Assembly (NCBI GenBank): GCA_934141475.1
Contig: CAKPCG010000013.1
Location: forward strand, 1 to 46,032
DNA: 46,032 bases
Origin: an uncultured Clostridia bacterium
GTDB lineage: Bacteria > Bacillota > Clostridia > TANB77 > CAG-508
Reading direction: 5' to 3'
Below are positions 8,683 to 17,588 of this stretch, one piece after another. Within the stretch, counting starts at the first letter, position 1. Each line of letters opens with the position of its first letter. The position numbers were made by a program, and so were the translations under genes. Below the pieces are notes generated by a model. That model was not told the origin of the DNA, searched no databases, and saw nothing but the letters and a program-made list of their open reading frames with translations.

Positions 8683-9534
8683 ATGAACTTAAAAAAAGTG
8701 GATTTTAAAAAGATCTATAGTCTCACACTAGACGAGATGATCTTAGCATCTGTTCTTGAAAAAGCTGCTAAGAAAGCCAATGAGGCAAGGGAAATCATCT
8801 CAAAAGCTTATTTATTTAAAATAGGTGAGGACAAAAAACTTGTCTGGAAAAATGGCACAAACGAGGAATACATGTCTCATAATGGAATATGGGAGTGTAA
8901 TTATGTGAGATTTGGGAGCTATTGTGTACGGTGCAGTGAAAAGGATTCCAATATCCACATTTTCTACTTTGCTCAGAGCTTAGTAGATGCAGGCTATGTA
9001 CAACCTGAAGAAATGTTCAACAAAGACACAACATATAATGAAATGCGTCTGGTTGCATTATACTTCGATAACTTTGTTCAGAGAACAAGAATTGAGTATA
9101 AAAAGAACCATCCAGGAGAACCAAAATGTGAAGGTCTTGAATTACAGCTGGAGGCAGAAAGTGCAGAGAAAGAAGAACATGAGAGCAAGAGAAGTGTTAT
9201 TAAAAATGCTGTACGATCTACAAACGAAAGTAGAGTTATGCCGGAATACGCTTATATAGATGCTTCAGAAGTATTAGGCTTGATGAATGAAGGTGATGCA
9301 AATATGGCTTATAGAAATCCAGATGTAAAGGAGGCTCTTGAGGCTGTAAATGAAAGCAATGAAAGTACACAGATGGAAAGAAACCCAGATGTAGAGGACG
9401 CATTGCAAGCTGTAAATGCAAACGAAAACATGCAGGCGGATGTAAATCCAGATGAAGTTTTATCAGCTCCAATTAGTGCAGAGACAATTGAAGAAGATAG
9501 CGGAGTTGAAGAAGACGGTGGACTTGATATTTGA
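8683..9534 (+). CDS. Uncharacterised protein, foreign codon use (gene A)
   Basis: I do not recognise this 283-residue family. There is no signal peptide or membrane segment. The first 160 residues look globular, with a Cys-containing segment (GIWECNYVRFGSYCVRCSEKD). The last 90 residues are acidic and carry near-repeats: NPDVKEALEAVNESNE, NPDVEDALQAVNANEN and NPDEVLSA. Codon use differs from its neighbours: it uses CGG, CGA, CTG and CTC codons that native genes nearly avoid. It has an in-frame CGG at about 8930 followed by T. ATG 8683 follows AAGGAGG. It is a one-gene unit with its own promoter and terminator, inserted between truB and a conserved gene, which suggests horizontal transfer. Confidence 0.8.
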   Translation: MNLKKVDFKKIYSLTLDEMILASVLEKAAKKANEAREIISKAYLFKIGEDKKLVWKNGTNEEYMSHNGIWECNYVRFGSYCVRCSEKDSNIHIFYFAQSLVDAGYVQPEEMFNKDTTYNEMRLVALYFDNFVQRTRIEYKKNHPGEPKCEGLELQLEAESAEKEEHESKRSVIKNAVRSTNESRVMPEYAYIDASEVLGLMNEGDANMAYRNPDVKEALEAVNESNESTQMERNPDVEDALQAVNANENMQADVNPDEVLSAPISAETIEEDSGVEEDGGLDI

Positions 9535-9574
9535 TATTAGGAATACCATTTTCTAAGCAATAATCCACAAATAG

Positions 9575-9613
9575 GAGCAGAGCAAGTAATTCTTGCTCTG
9601 CTCTGTTCAATTT
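9575..9613 (+). terminator. Rho-independent terminator of gene A
   Basis: GAGCAGAGCAAG (9575-9586) pairs perfectly over 12 bp with CTTGCTCTGCTC (9592-9603), loop TAATT, followed by a T-rich stretch. Confidence 0.85.
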
Positions 9614-9667
9614 AAAATCTTAATTCATTATATAAAAAAGTATTTTTATAAAAATAGAAAAAACTAC

Positions 9668-9696
9668 TTGCCAATTGTCGAATTATGAAATATAAT
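9668..9696 (+). promoter_or_regulatory. Sigma-A-type promoter for the 9.7-11.8 kb pair
   Basis: TTGCCA (9668-9673), 17 bases, TATAAT (9691-9696); the gene starts 33 bases downstream. Confidence 0.7.
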
Positions 9697-9729
9697 AAAA
9701 ATGTATAAAAGACACTTAGGAGGAAAAAA

Positions 9730-10581
9730 ATGGAAGATTTTGCAACATATATATTAGATGAAAGTGATTTATCACAAAAAATGTTAATAACATATTATTT
9801 ATCAAAAAAAACAGGGATTTTCTTTGATAAATCAATAGTACTAAAAGCAGAAATTGCAAAAATATTTATAGAATATATGCAAATAAATGTAGACAAAAAT
9901 ATAGTATTAACAGCAATGCTTTTATGTAATTGTAAAAAAATAGAAAATGCACAAAAAATAGGAAAATTAGAAACATTTGCAAAAGAAGGTGCAGAATATT
10001 TATCAACACTAGGTTTTAGTAAACGTTTTTGCAAAATATGTGAAGAAGTAAATAGATACAGTGGAAGTGAGCCAAGAGAAAAAGAAAGCGATATTCTAGA
10101 AGTAGTGGACCAATTTACAGGGCTTGTTTTAAATAGAGTAGAAAGAGACGCATTTTCTGCAAATGAGGCACTAGTTGTGCTAAAAGAAAGAAATTTAAAA
10201 TATACAGATAATAGATATATTGAGCTATTTTCAGAATTTATAAAAGAAATAGACAAAATAACAATAAAAGAAACAATAGATGTGCCAATAATACAAAAAT
10301 TAATACATTTACACAATAGAGAAGCAAATGTAAAAACTTTTATAGTTGCACTATCTAATACATATTCAGAAAAAATAAACAAAGCATTAGAAGAAAATAT
10401 AAAAAGAAAAGCAAAAAAAATATTACAAAAAGAACCAGAAAAGGTATCAACAATGAAGACAGACTTAGAAAAAATGAAAGAACTTGCAAGAACCACTAAA
10501 AAAACAAGTAGAGCCTTATTTAGTGATGATACAGCAAAAAATGTACTAAGTCATAAATCAAAATATAAAGTGGAGGAATAA
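9730..10581 (+). CDS. Conserved-type hypothetical protein with a degenerate HD-GYP-like fold
   Basis: The 283-residue product is soluble and mostly helical. Residues about 120-180 (DILEVVDQFTGLVLNR, then ANEALVVLKERN and RYIELFSEFI) resemble the last helices of HD-GYP phosphodiesterase domains, where VxDxYDALTxxRPYR, EEAL and a final FxxxI pattern recur. The metal-binding His-Asp pair and the GYP motif are not seen, so I infer a non-catalytic relative. The C-terminus is basic and coiled (KRKAKKILQKEPEK). Native codon use; ATG 9730 after AGGAGG. It ends 2 bases before the EndoQ gene, so the two are translationally linked. Confidence 0.75.
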   Translation: MEDFATYILDESDLSQKMLITYYLSKKTGIFFDKSIVLKAEIAKIFIEYMQINVDKNIVLTAMLLCNCKKIENAQKIGKLETFAKEGAEYLSTLGFSKRFCKICEEVNRYSGSEPREKESDILEVVDQFTGLVLNRVERDAFSANEALVVLKERNLKYTDNRYIELFSEFIKEIDKITIKETIDVPIIQKLIHLHNREANVKTFIVALSNTYSEKINKALEENIKRKAKKILQKEPEKVSTMKTDLEKMKELARTTKKTSRALFSDDTAKNVLSHKSKYKVEE

Positions 10582-10583
10582 AA

Positions 10584-11783
10584 ATGTACGAAATATTTGC
10601 AGATTTACATATACACATAGGAAGATCAGAAAATGGAAAACCAATAAAAATAACAGGAGCAAGAAGTTTAAATTTTGCAAATATCGCAAAAGAATGCCAT
10701 GAAAGAAAAGGAATACAAGTTGCAGGAATTATAGACTGTGCATCTCCATATGTAATAGAAGATATAGAAAACTTTCTAAAAACAGGTGATGCTTACGAAT
10801 TAGAAGATGGTGGAATAATATACAAAGATAAAGTATGTATTTTACTTGGAAGCGAAGTAGAAACATCAGAAAAAGGAAGAAATGGAAAATCAGGAAGTGC
10901 ACATAATGTATGTTTTTTTCCATATTTAAAAGATATAAAAGGATTTTCAAATGAATTGTCAAAACACGTAAAAAATATAACATTAAGTACACAAAGGTCA
11001 GATTTATCAGGATATGACCTTGTAGATATTGTAGAAAAATATAATGGAATTGTTATACCAGCACATATATTTACACCACATAAAAGCTATTATGGAAATT
11101 GTACAGATAGATTAAAAAATATATTTAAAGAAAAATACGACAAAATATTTGCTGTCGAATTAGGTCTAAGTTCAGACACATTCTTGGCAGATGAAATATC
11201 AGAATTAGAAGACAAAACATTTTTAACAAATTCTGATGCACACTCTCTTCCTAAAATTGCAAGAGAATACAATAAAATGCTTGTAGAAGACATATCTTTT
11301 AAAGAGATTGTAAAGGCTTTAAAAGGGGAAGACGGAAGAAAAATTGTTGCAAATTATGGTTTAGATCCAAAACTTGGAAAATATCATAGAAGCTTTTGCG
11401 AAGACTGCAACGATTCAATAGAAATTGATGAAGCAGCAACAAAATGTCCTAAATGTGGAGGACAAAATATAACATTTGGGGTTTTTGACAGAATAGAATT
11501 AATAAAAGATAAAAAAGAAACAAAAAGTCCAGCAAACAGACCTCCATATATATATCAAGTTCCACTTAGTTTTATACCTGGAGTAGGAAACAAAACTGTA
11601 GAAAAATTATTATCACATTTTGAAAACGAAATGAATGTACTACACAAAGTATCTGAAGATGATATAGAAGCTGTTGTAGGCGAAAAAGTTGCAAAAAATA
11701 TAGTGAATAGTATAAATGGAAACATCCATGTTCACTCTGGTGGAGGCGGAGTTTATGGAAAAGTTGTTTTAGAGAAAAAATAA
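10584..11783 (+). CDS. Endonuclease Q-like PHP-domain protein (YqxK family)
   Basis: EndoQ-type enzymes nick DNA 5' of deaminated bases. The 399-residue product begins with a PHP domain whose first metal motif is FADLHIHIGRS; further likely metal ligands lie in GSEVETSE, VIPAHIFTPH and TNSDAHSLPK. A zinc ribbon follows around residues 272-297 (CEDCN and CPKCGG), then a helix-hairpin-helix (FIPGVGNKTVEKLL) and a Gly-rich tail. This domain order matches archaeal EndoQ and B. subtilis YqxK. In B. subtilis yqxK also lies close to spoIIM and xerD, as here. Enzyme activity is inferred from the family. Confidence 0.85.
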   Translation: MYEIFADLHIHIGRSENGKPIKITGARSLNFANIAKECHERKGIQVAGIIDCASPYVIEDIENFLKTGDAYELEDGGIIYKDKVCILLGSEVETSEKGRNGKSGSAHNVCFFPYLKDIKGFSNELSKHVKNITLSTQRSDLSGYDLVDIVEKYNGIVIPAHIFTPHKSYYGNCTDRLKNIFKEKYDKIFAVELGLSSDTFLADEISELEDKTFLTNSDAHSLPKIAREYNKMLVEDISFKEIVKALKGEDGRKIVANYGLDPKLGKYHRSFCEDCNDSIEIDEAATKCPKCGGQNITFGVFDRIELIKDKKETKSPANRPPYIYQVPLSFIPGVGNKTVEKLLSHFENEMNVLHKVSEDDIEAVVGEKVAKNIVNSINGNIHVHSGGGGVYGKVVLEKK

Positions 11784-11824
11784 AAAAGATGAAATATCTA
11801 CCTAACATTTATTATACAACAAAA

Positions 11825-11858
11825 AAACTTTAAGTTAGAAATAGCTTAAAGTTTTTTT
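11825..11858 (+). terminator. Rho-independent terminator after the EndoQ gene
   Basis: AAACTTTAAG (11825-11834) pairs with CTTAAAGTTT (11845-11854), loop of 10, followed by a run of eight or nine T. Confidence 0.85.
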
Positions 11859-11947
11859 TATAAACTAAAAGTTAAGAATGTATAAAATCAAACAAAAATG
11901 AATAAACATTAAACATAAATATCCACTTAGGAGGGATTGATATACAA

Positions 11948-12584
11948 ATGGGGAAAATATCATCAAATATAAAAAATATTATAATAGAATATATAGCTAA
12001 TAATTCCAAGCAATATTTACTTGTTATATTAATATTTTTAATAGGTATATTTGCAGGTGTAATGTTTATAAATAATTCCAAAACAGAAGAAGAAAATGAA
12101 ATTACATCTTATATAACAGAATTTATAGATAAGTTTAAGACAATAGAAAAAATAGACAAACCAAGCCTTATAATAGACTCTATAAAAGAAAATACATTAT
12201 ATAGTATAATAATATGGATTGCTGGCACAACAATTATAGGATTACCTGTAGTTCTTGGATTAATAATATTTAAAGGATTTTGTATAGGAGTTAGTTTATC
12301 TCGGAATAGTATTAACTCTTGGAATGCCAAAAGGTTTATTATTTTGTATTTTAGCATTTTTACCGCAAAACATTATATTTATACCAGCAATATTAACAAT
12401 GGGAGTAAGTAGTATAAAATTATATAATACAATAATAGGTGATAGAAGAAAAGAAAATATAAAAAGCCAAATAATAGCACATTCTATAATGTCTATAATA
12501 ATGCTTATTTTGATAATATTTTCATGTATTGTAGAGAGTGAAATATCGTTAAAATTGTTAAAATTTGGAATAAAGTGGATGTGA
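11948..12584 (+). CDS. spoIIM: Stage II sporulation protein M, read through a +1 frameshift
   Basis: SpoIIM is a membrane protein of the SpoIID-M-P engulfment machine in the mother cell. Reading starts at ATG 11948 after AGGAGGG and runs to a CGG codon at 12302-12304. Skipping C12302 gives Gly at residue 119, and family sequence continues (IVLTLGMPKG, then LPQNIIFIPAI, a SpoIIM hallmark) to TGA at 12584. The joined product is 211 residues, close to the 214 of B. subtilis SpoIIM, with the usual several membrane segments. Without the shift the product would be 154 residues with a scrambled tail ending at 12412. Both halves use native codons and neither shows decay. Confidence 0.88.
12299..12307 (+). 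other. +1 recoding site 1 (spoIIM): TCT CGG AAT
   Basis: Zero-frame TCT is followed by CGG at 12302-12304. The family reading requires GGA at 12303-12305, then ATA. The skipped base is C12302. No SD-like stretch or in-frame stop codon lies immediately next to it. Confidence 0.85.
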
Positions 12585-12650
12585 AAATAGTGCAATTGTA
12601 AATAAATGTAAATTATAAAAAAATTTTTCAAAAAAAAATTACTAAAACTA

Positions 12651-12679
12651 TTTACATTTTCAAATTAGTTTGATATAAC
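12651..12679 (+). promoter_or_regulatory. Probable xerD promoter
   Basis: TTTACA (12651-12656), 17 bases, TATAAC (12674-12679), located between spoIIM and xerD. Confidence 0.5.
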
Positions 12680-12742
12680 ATATACGGACCTTATGTAAAT
12701 AAGTTATTGCATAAAATATAAAAAGATAAGGAATGAGAATAA

Positions 12743-13624
12743 ATGGAAAAACAATTAAAACAATTTTACAAATTTCTTGAAGTGGATAAAAAAGCATCTA
12801 ATAACACACTTCAATCATATAAAAGAGATTTAAAACAACTAGAAGAATATTTAGAAGAAAAAGAAATAAAATATAATAAAGTAACAGAAAATGATATAAA
12901 AGAATACTTAGAATACTTAACAGAACAAGGTAAAAAAGCATCAACAATTTCAAGAACAATAGCATCAATAAGAGCTTTTTACCAATACGAAGTAAAAAAC
13001 AAAAAAACAATAAAAGACCCAACAGAAAATATACAATCTCCCAAAATAGAGAAAAAAGCACCATGTATATTAACTTCACAAGAAGTAGAATTATTACTTG
13101 AACAACCAAAAGATGTAGACCTAAAAGGAACAAGAGACAAAGCAATGCTAGAATTTGCATATGCAACAGGAATGAGAGTTACAGAAATAATTTCTCTAAA
13201 TATAGAAGATGTAAACTTAGAAGAAGGAACTGTTGTATGCAAAAATGGAAACAGATCAAGAGTAATACCACTTGGAAAAATGTCTTTAAATGCCTTAAAA
13301 GAATACATAAATGATGCACGTAATATACTAGTAAAAACAGAAAACGAAAAAGCTTTATTTGTAAACTTAAATGGTAGAAGATTAACAAGACAAGGATTCT
13401 GGAAAATAATAAAATACTATCAAGAACAAGCAAATATAACAAAAGATATTACACCACACACATTAAGACATTCATTTGCAACACACCTATTACAAAATGG
13501 TGCAGATTTAAAATCAATACAAATGATGTTAGGACATTCTGATATATCATCAACACAAGTTTATATGCAATTTCAAAACGGTGGATTAAACGATGTATAC
13601 AAAAAGTCACATCCTCGTGCATAG
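12743..13624 (+). CDS. xerD: Tyrosine recombinase XerD
   Basis: XerD is one of the pair of recombinases that resolve chromosome dimers at dif. The 293-residue product has the N-terminal SAM-like core-binding domain (residues 1-90) and the catalytic domain with all expected residues: Arg in TGMRVTE, HTLRHS (His-x-x-Arg), GHSD and the Tyr nucleophile in STQVYMQ near the C-terminus. ATG 12743 follows AAGGAATGAG. It lies near spoIIM as in Bacillus, so it is the chromosomal enzyme and not a mobile-element integrase. Its stop codon lies inside a 21-bp tandem duplication. Confidence 0.93.
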   Translation: MEKQLKQFYKFLEVDKKASNNTLQSYKRDLKQLEEYLEEKEIKYNKVTENDIKEYLEYLTEQGKKASTISRTIASIRAFYQYEVKNKKTIKDPTENIQSPKIEKKAPCILTSQEVELLLEQPKDVDLKGTRDKAMLEFAYATGMRVTEIISLNIEDVNLEEGTVVCKNGNRSRVIPLGKMSLNALKEYINDARNILVKTENEKALFVNLNGRRLTRQGFWKIIKYYQEQANITKDITPHTLRHSFATHLLQNGADLKSIQMMLGHSDISSTQVYMQFQNGGLNDVYKKSHPRA

Positions 13625-13654
13625 AAATTTACACCTCATGCATAGAAATTTACA
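13618..13654 (+). repeat. Tandem duplication across the xerD stop codon
   Basis: TGCATAGAAATTTACA occurs at 13618-13633 and again at 13639-13654, 21 bases apart. The first copy contains the TAG stop of xerD. The bases before each copy (CCTCG and CCTCA) are also nearly the same. Confidence 0.85.
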
Positions 13655-13734
13655 TAAAAACGTTGAAAATTTAAGAGAAATATGATAATATAGTAAACAT
13701 AAAAATAGAGATTCAATAAAAAAGCAAAGTAAAT

Positions 13735-13958
13735 ATATAAATAAATGTTAAAGAGAAAATGACCAAGGCTGTAAGTCATTTACATATTATATATCGAAAT
13801 TTCACTTTTTTAGAACTTTTTGTGAAAGAAAAAACAATTAGCAAAAAGCGCCTAGGCAGCGTTAAAAGTTTAATAAGGTTAATTAAAAAATTAATAAAAT
13901 TAGGTGGTACCACGAAAAACTCCATTTCGTCCTATGTTAGGCGAAGAGGAGTTTTTTT
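13735..13958 (+). promoter_or_regulatory. T-box riboswitch leader of pheS-pheT
   Basis: This 390-base gap between xerD and pheS holds a T-box. AGAGA is at 13752-13756 and the conserved antiterminator element AGGTGGTACCACG is at 13902-13914. The terminator follows: AAAACTCC (13916-13923) pairs with GGAGTTTT (13948-13955 region), with an inner TTCG-CCTA / TAGG-CGAA stem and a T run to 13958. T-boxes sense uncharged tRNA; with pheST downstream the ligand should be tRNA-Phe. A TTC at 13801-13803 is a candidate specifier, but I cannot place the specifier loop with certainty because those bases could also pair with GTGAAA at 13821. Confidence 0.88.
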
Positions 13959-14014
13959 ATTGCAAGAAAGAATTGGTGCAAATTCTACCTTAAAAGAAAG
14001 GAAAGTTAGTAAAA

Positions 14015-15064
14015 ATGAAAGAACAAATTGAAAAAATTAAATTACAATCTATAAACGAAATTCAAAATGCTTCAAATTTAAAAAAATTAGAAGAAGCAAG
14101 AGTAAAATATTTAGGGAAAAAAGGAGAACTTACAATAGTTCTAAGAGGAATGAAAGATTTATCAAAAGAGGAAAGACCTATAATTGGGAATTTAGTAAAT
14201 GAAGTAAAAAAAGAAGTTGAAAATTTAATAGAAGAAAAAGAAGAAAAATTAAAAAAAGAAGAATTAAATAAAAGATTACAAGAAGAAAAAATAGATATAA
14301 CTTTACCAGGAAATAAATTAAAAAGAGGAAGTATACATCCAGTAAATAGGATAATAGAAGATATAGAAGATTTATTTGTATCTATGGGATATGATGTTGT
14401 AGAAGGACCAGAATTAGAAACAGATGAATTTTGTTTTGAAAGATTAAATTTACCTAAAGGACATCCAGCAAGAGATATGCAAGACAGTTTTTACATTACA
14501 GATGAATATTTATTAAGAACTCAAACATCTGCAGTTCAAGCAAGAACAATGATAGCAAACAAAGAAAAAAGCCCTATAAGAATGATAACTGCTGGAAAAA
14601 CATATCGTAGAGAAGATGATGCAACACATTCTCATCAATTTAATCAAATAGAAGGACTTGTAATAGATAAAAAAGAAAGGAACGTATCACTTGCAGACTT
14701 AAAAGGAACATTAGAAGTATTTGTAAGAAAAATAATAGGAGCAAATTTAGATTTAAGATTTAGACCAAGTTATTTTCCATTTACAGAGCCATCATATGAA
14801 GTTGATGTAACATGCTTTAAATGTGGAGGAAAAGGATGCAATTTGTGTAAACAAACAGGATGGATTGAAGTACTTGGAAGTGGTATAGTTCATCCCAATG
14901 TCCTAAAAATGAATGGATATGACCCAGAAAAATATAGTGGATTTGCATTTGGAACAGGAATTGACCGTTTAGCAATGTTTAGATATGGAATTACAGATAT
15001 GAGATATTTATATGCAAATGATGTAAGATTTTTAAAACAATTTGACAGAAAAGATGAAGAATAA
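14015..15064 (+). CDS. pheS: Phenylalanyl-tRNA synthetase alpha subunit
   Basis: PheS carries the class II catalytic core of the (alpha-beta)2 enzyme that charges tRNA-Phe. The 349-residue product has an N-terminal coiled coil (residues 1-90, rich in Lys and Glu), motif 2 (GKTYRREDDATHSHQFNQIE), the Cys-rich turn CFKCGGKGCNLCKQTGW, and motif 3 (GTGIDRLAMFRYGITDMR). ATG 14015 follows AAAGGAAAG. Expression is controlled by the T-box upstream; pheT follows after 57 bases. Confidence 0.96.
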   Translation: MKEQIEKIKLQSINEIQNASNLKKLEEARVKYLGKKGELTIVLRGMKDLSKEERPIIGNLVNEVKKEVENLIEEKEEKLKKEELNKRLQEEKIDITLPGNKLKRGSIHPVNRIIEDIEDLFVSMGYDVVEGPELETDEFCFERLNLPKGHPARDMQDSFYITDEYLLRTQTSAVQARTMIANKEKSPIRMITAGKTYRREDDATHSHQFNQIEGLVIDKKERNVSLADLKGTLEVFVRKIIGANLDLRFRPSYFPFTEPSYEVDVTCFKCGGKGCNLCKQTGWIEVLGSGIVHPNVLKMNGYDPEKYSGFAFGTGIDRLAMFRYGITDMRYLYANDVRFLKQFDRKDEE

Positions 15065-15121
15065 AATGAAATAAAAGTACATCAAGACTTGATGGAAATA
15101 TAAAAGAAAGGATGAAAAATA

Positions 15122-17494
15122 ATGAAATTAAGTATAAATTTTCTAAAAGACTATGTTAACATAGATGATAATTTAGATGTTAAAAAAATTGCAGAAGACA
15201 TGACAAATGTTGGAAATGAATACGATGAAGCACAAAAATTAATAAATGCAAGCAAACTTACAATAGGAGAAGTTATAGAATGTGAAGAACATCCAGATTC
15301 AGACCATTTACATGTTTGTAAAGTAAACATAGGAAGCGAAGTACTAGACATTGTTTGCGGAGCACCTAATGTAAGAAAAGGGTTAAAAGTTATAGTAGCT
15401 CAGGTTGGAGCAGAACTACCAGGGGATTTTAAAATAAAAAAAGGTATAATAAGAGGTCAAGAATCAAATGGAATGTTATGTGCGTTATATGAAATAGGAA
15501 TAGATAAAAAATTTCTATCTGAAGCAGATAAAAGCGGAATTGCTAAACTACCAGACAATGCTCCTATTGGAGGAGATCCGATTAAATTTTTAGAATTAGA
15601 TGACAGTTTTATAGATTTTGAGCTAACAGCAAATAGAGGAGATTTACTAAGTGTACTCGGAATGGCTTACGAAGTTTCCGCAATATATGATAGGGACGTA
15701 ACACTACCAGACTTTACACATAAAGAAGAAGGAGCAGATATTTCTGAAGAATTTGAAACAGAAATTGAAACAGAAAATTGCAGTGTATTTTTAGCTAAAA
15801 AGGTTAAAGATGTAAATATAAAAGAAAGTCCTAATTTTATAAAAAATAGATTAATAGCTTCAGGAATTAGACCAATAAACAATGTTGTAGATATAAGTAA
15901 CTATGTAATGCTTGAACTTGGTCAACCTCTTCATTTTTACGATGCAGATAATCTTGGAAATAAAATACTTGTAAGAATGGCAAAAGATGGGGAAAAACTA
16001 GTAACACTAGATGAACAAGAAAGAACACTAACAAAAGATGATATTGTAATTACAGATGGTAAAAAAGCTGTAGGATTAGCAGGTGTAATGGGAGGACTAA
16101 ACACAGAAGTAGAAGACACAACCAAAAATGTTATAATAGAATCTGCAATATTTGATAGTGTAAAGGTAAGAAAAACTTCAAATAAAATATTAAGAAGTGA
16201 AGCAAGTAATAGATTTGAAAAAGGATTAGATCCTGAAAGAACATATATGGCAATAGAAAGAGCATGTAATTTACTAGAAAAATATGCAGATGCAAAAGTA
16301 TCAAAAGGAATGCTTAAATATGATACAACAAAAAATAAAGAAAAGAAAATAGAAATAGAATATCAATTCATAAATGATGTTTTAGGAACAAAAATATCAA
16401 ATGAAGATATAATTAATGTATTTAAAAGATTAAAATTTGAAGTAGATCCAAAAGAAACATCTGTTATAGTAACAGTTCCAACAAGAAGAATAGATATTTC
16501 TATAAAAGAAGATTTAGTAGAAGAAGTTGGAAGAATATATGGTGTAAATAACATAGAAGGAAAACTACCAGTGGTTCCAATGAAAATGGGGCATAGTGAT
16601 AAAACAATAAGAAAAATTAGACATAAATTAAGTAGTTTAGGTTTAAACGAAACATTATCTTATATTTTAATAAATGATAAAGATGTAAAAAAATTCACAA
16701 AGGACGAATTTGAAGAATTAAAATTATTAGATCCAATTACAGAAGAAAGAAATACATTAAGATATAGTATAATTCCATCATTATACAAAATATACGAATA
16801 CAACAAAGCACGTGAAAACAAAGACGTATGTTTATTTGAAATAGGAAAAGGATTCTGGAAAAAGAACGAAGAATATGGCGAAAATAGAAAAGTATGTGTT
16901 TTAATGACAGGAAAATACTATAATAAAGTTGGATACAATGAGCAAATAAACTTTTATGATATAAAAGGTGTAACAGAAGAACTACTTGACTTTTTAGGTT
17001 ATAGTGGAAGATATAGCTTTGTTATGCCAAAACAAATGCCAGATGAATTCCATCCAGGTCAAACAGCAGAAATTTCTGTAAACAACGATATAGTAGGTAT
17101 AGTTGGAAGAATTCACCCAGAAATCGAAAATGAAAATGTATTTGTTATGGAAATAAATTTAGATAAATTACTTGCTAAAAGAGTAGGAAAGATGAAATTT
17201 AAAGAAATATCAAAATTCCCTGTAATAAAAAAAGATTTATCAATTTTAGTAAATAAAGATATAACATCACAAGAAATAGCAACAAAAATCAAGAAAAAGG
17301 CAGGTAAGCTTTTAATTGATATTAATGTTTTTGATTTATATGTTGGTAAAAATATAGATGAAAACCAAAAAAGTTTAGCATATTCATTAACATTTGGGGA
17401 TAATAATAGAACTTTAAATGATGACGAAATAACAGAAATTATGAATAAGATTATTCTAGATTTAGAAAAAGATGGAATGGAACTTAGAAAATAA
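15122..17494 (+). CDS. pheT: Phenylalanyl-tRNA synthetase beta subunit
   Basis: PheT contributes tRNA binding and editing to phenylalanyl-tRNA synthetase. The 790-residue product has all bacterial modules in order: an EMAP-like tRNA-binding domain (about 40-150, EHPDSDHLHVCKVNIG), B3/B4 editing domain (about 205-385, with GIRPINNVVDISNYVMLELG), B5 (about 400-470), a catalytic-like domain (about 485-680), and the C-terminal FDX-ACB anticodon domain (FPVIKKDLSILV to the end). Length is typical. ATG 15122 follows GAAAGGATG. It is in the pheS transcript and is followed by a strong terminator. Confidence 0.96.
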   Translation: MKLSINFLKDYVNIDDNLDVKKIAEDMTNVGNEYDEAQKLINASKLTIGEVIECEEHPDSDHLHVCKVNIGSEVLDIVCGAPNVRKGLKVIVAQVGAELPGDFKIKKGIIRGQESNGMLCALYEIGIDKKFLSEADKSGIAKLPDNAPIGGDPIKFLELDDSFIDFELTANRGDLLSVLGMAYEVSAIYDRDVTLPDFTHKEEGADISEEFETEIETENCSVFLAKKVKDVNIKESPNFIKNRLIASGIRPINNVVDISNYVMLELGQPLHFYDADNLGNKILVRMAKDGEKLVTLDEQERTLTKDDIVITDGKKAVGLAGVMGGLNTEVEDTTKNVIIESAIFDSVKVRKTSNKILRSEASNRFEKGLDPERTYMAIERACNLLEKYADAKVSKGMLKYDTTKNKEKKIEIEYQFINDVLGTKISNEDIINVFKRLKFEVDPKETSVIVTVPTRRIDISIKEDLVEEVGRIYGVNNIEGKLPVVPMKMGHSDKTIRKIRHKLSSLGLNETLSYILINDKDVKKFTKDEFEELKLLDPITEERNTLRYSIIPSLYKIYEYNKARENKDVCLFEIGKGFWKKNEEYGENRKVCVLMTGKYYNKVGYNEQINFYDIKGVTEELLDFLGYSGRYSFVMPKQMPDEFHPGQTAEISVNNDIVGIVGRIHPEIENENVFVMEINLDKLLAKRVGKMKFKEISKFPVIKKDLSILVNKDITSQEIATKIKKKAGKLLIDINVFDLYVGKNIDENQKSLAYSLTFGDNNRTLNDDEITEIMNKIILDLEKDGMELRK

Positions 17495-17547
17495 AAATAG
17501 AGTAGAAATATATAACAGAAATATATAATAAAAAAATAATATAATAA

Positions 17548-17585
17548 AAAATATGCTACATCATAAGATATAGCATATTTTTTAC
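17548..17585. terminator. Bidirectional terminator between pheT and the XRE gene
   Basis: AAAATATGCTA (17548-17558) pairs with TAGCATATTTT (17571-17581), with T runs on both strands. It can end both pheT (+) and the convergent regulator (-). Confidence 0.85.
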
Positions 17586-17588
17586 TCT

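Noticed and set aside
9795..10496. A 233-codon antisense open frame
   Set aside because: It mirrors the 9730 gene, has no SD and the composition of a reverse-strand shadow in AT-rich coding DNA.
12299..12307. prfB-type or stop-codon recoding, including selenocysteine
   Set aside because: No stop codon sits at any of the five sites and no SD-like stimulator precedes them; TGA behaves as an ordinary stop in spoIIM, spoIIIAE and truB.
12324..12584. The 3' halves of the five genes as separate genes
   Set aside because: In CpaF the break cuts the P-loop, and the second halves of ftsQ and spoIIIAE have no SD and no suitable start at the junction. They are continuations.
13759..14031. A 90-codon open frame before pheS
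   Set aside because: It covers the T-box leader and terminator, has no family similarity and overlaps the pheS start.
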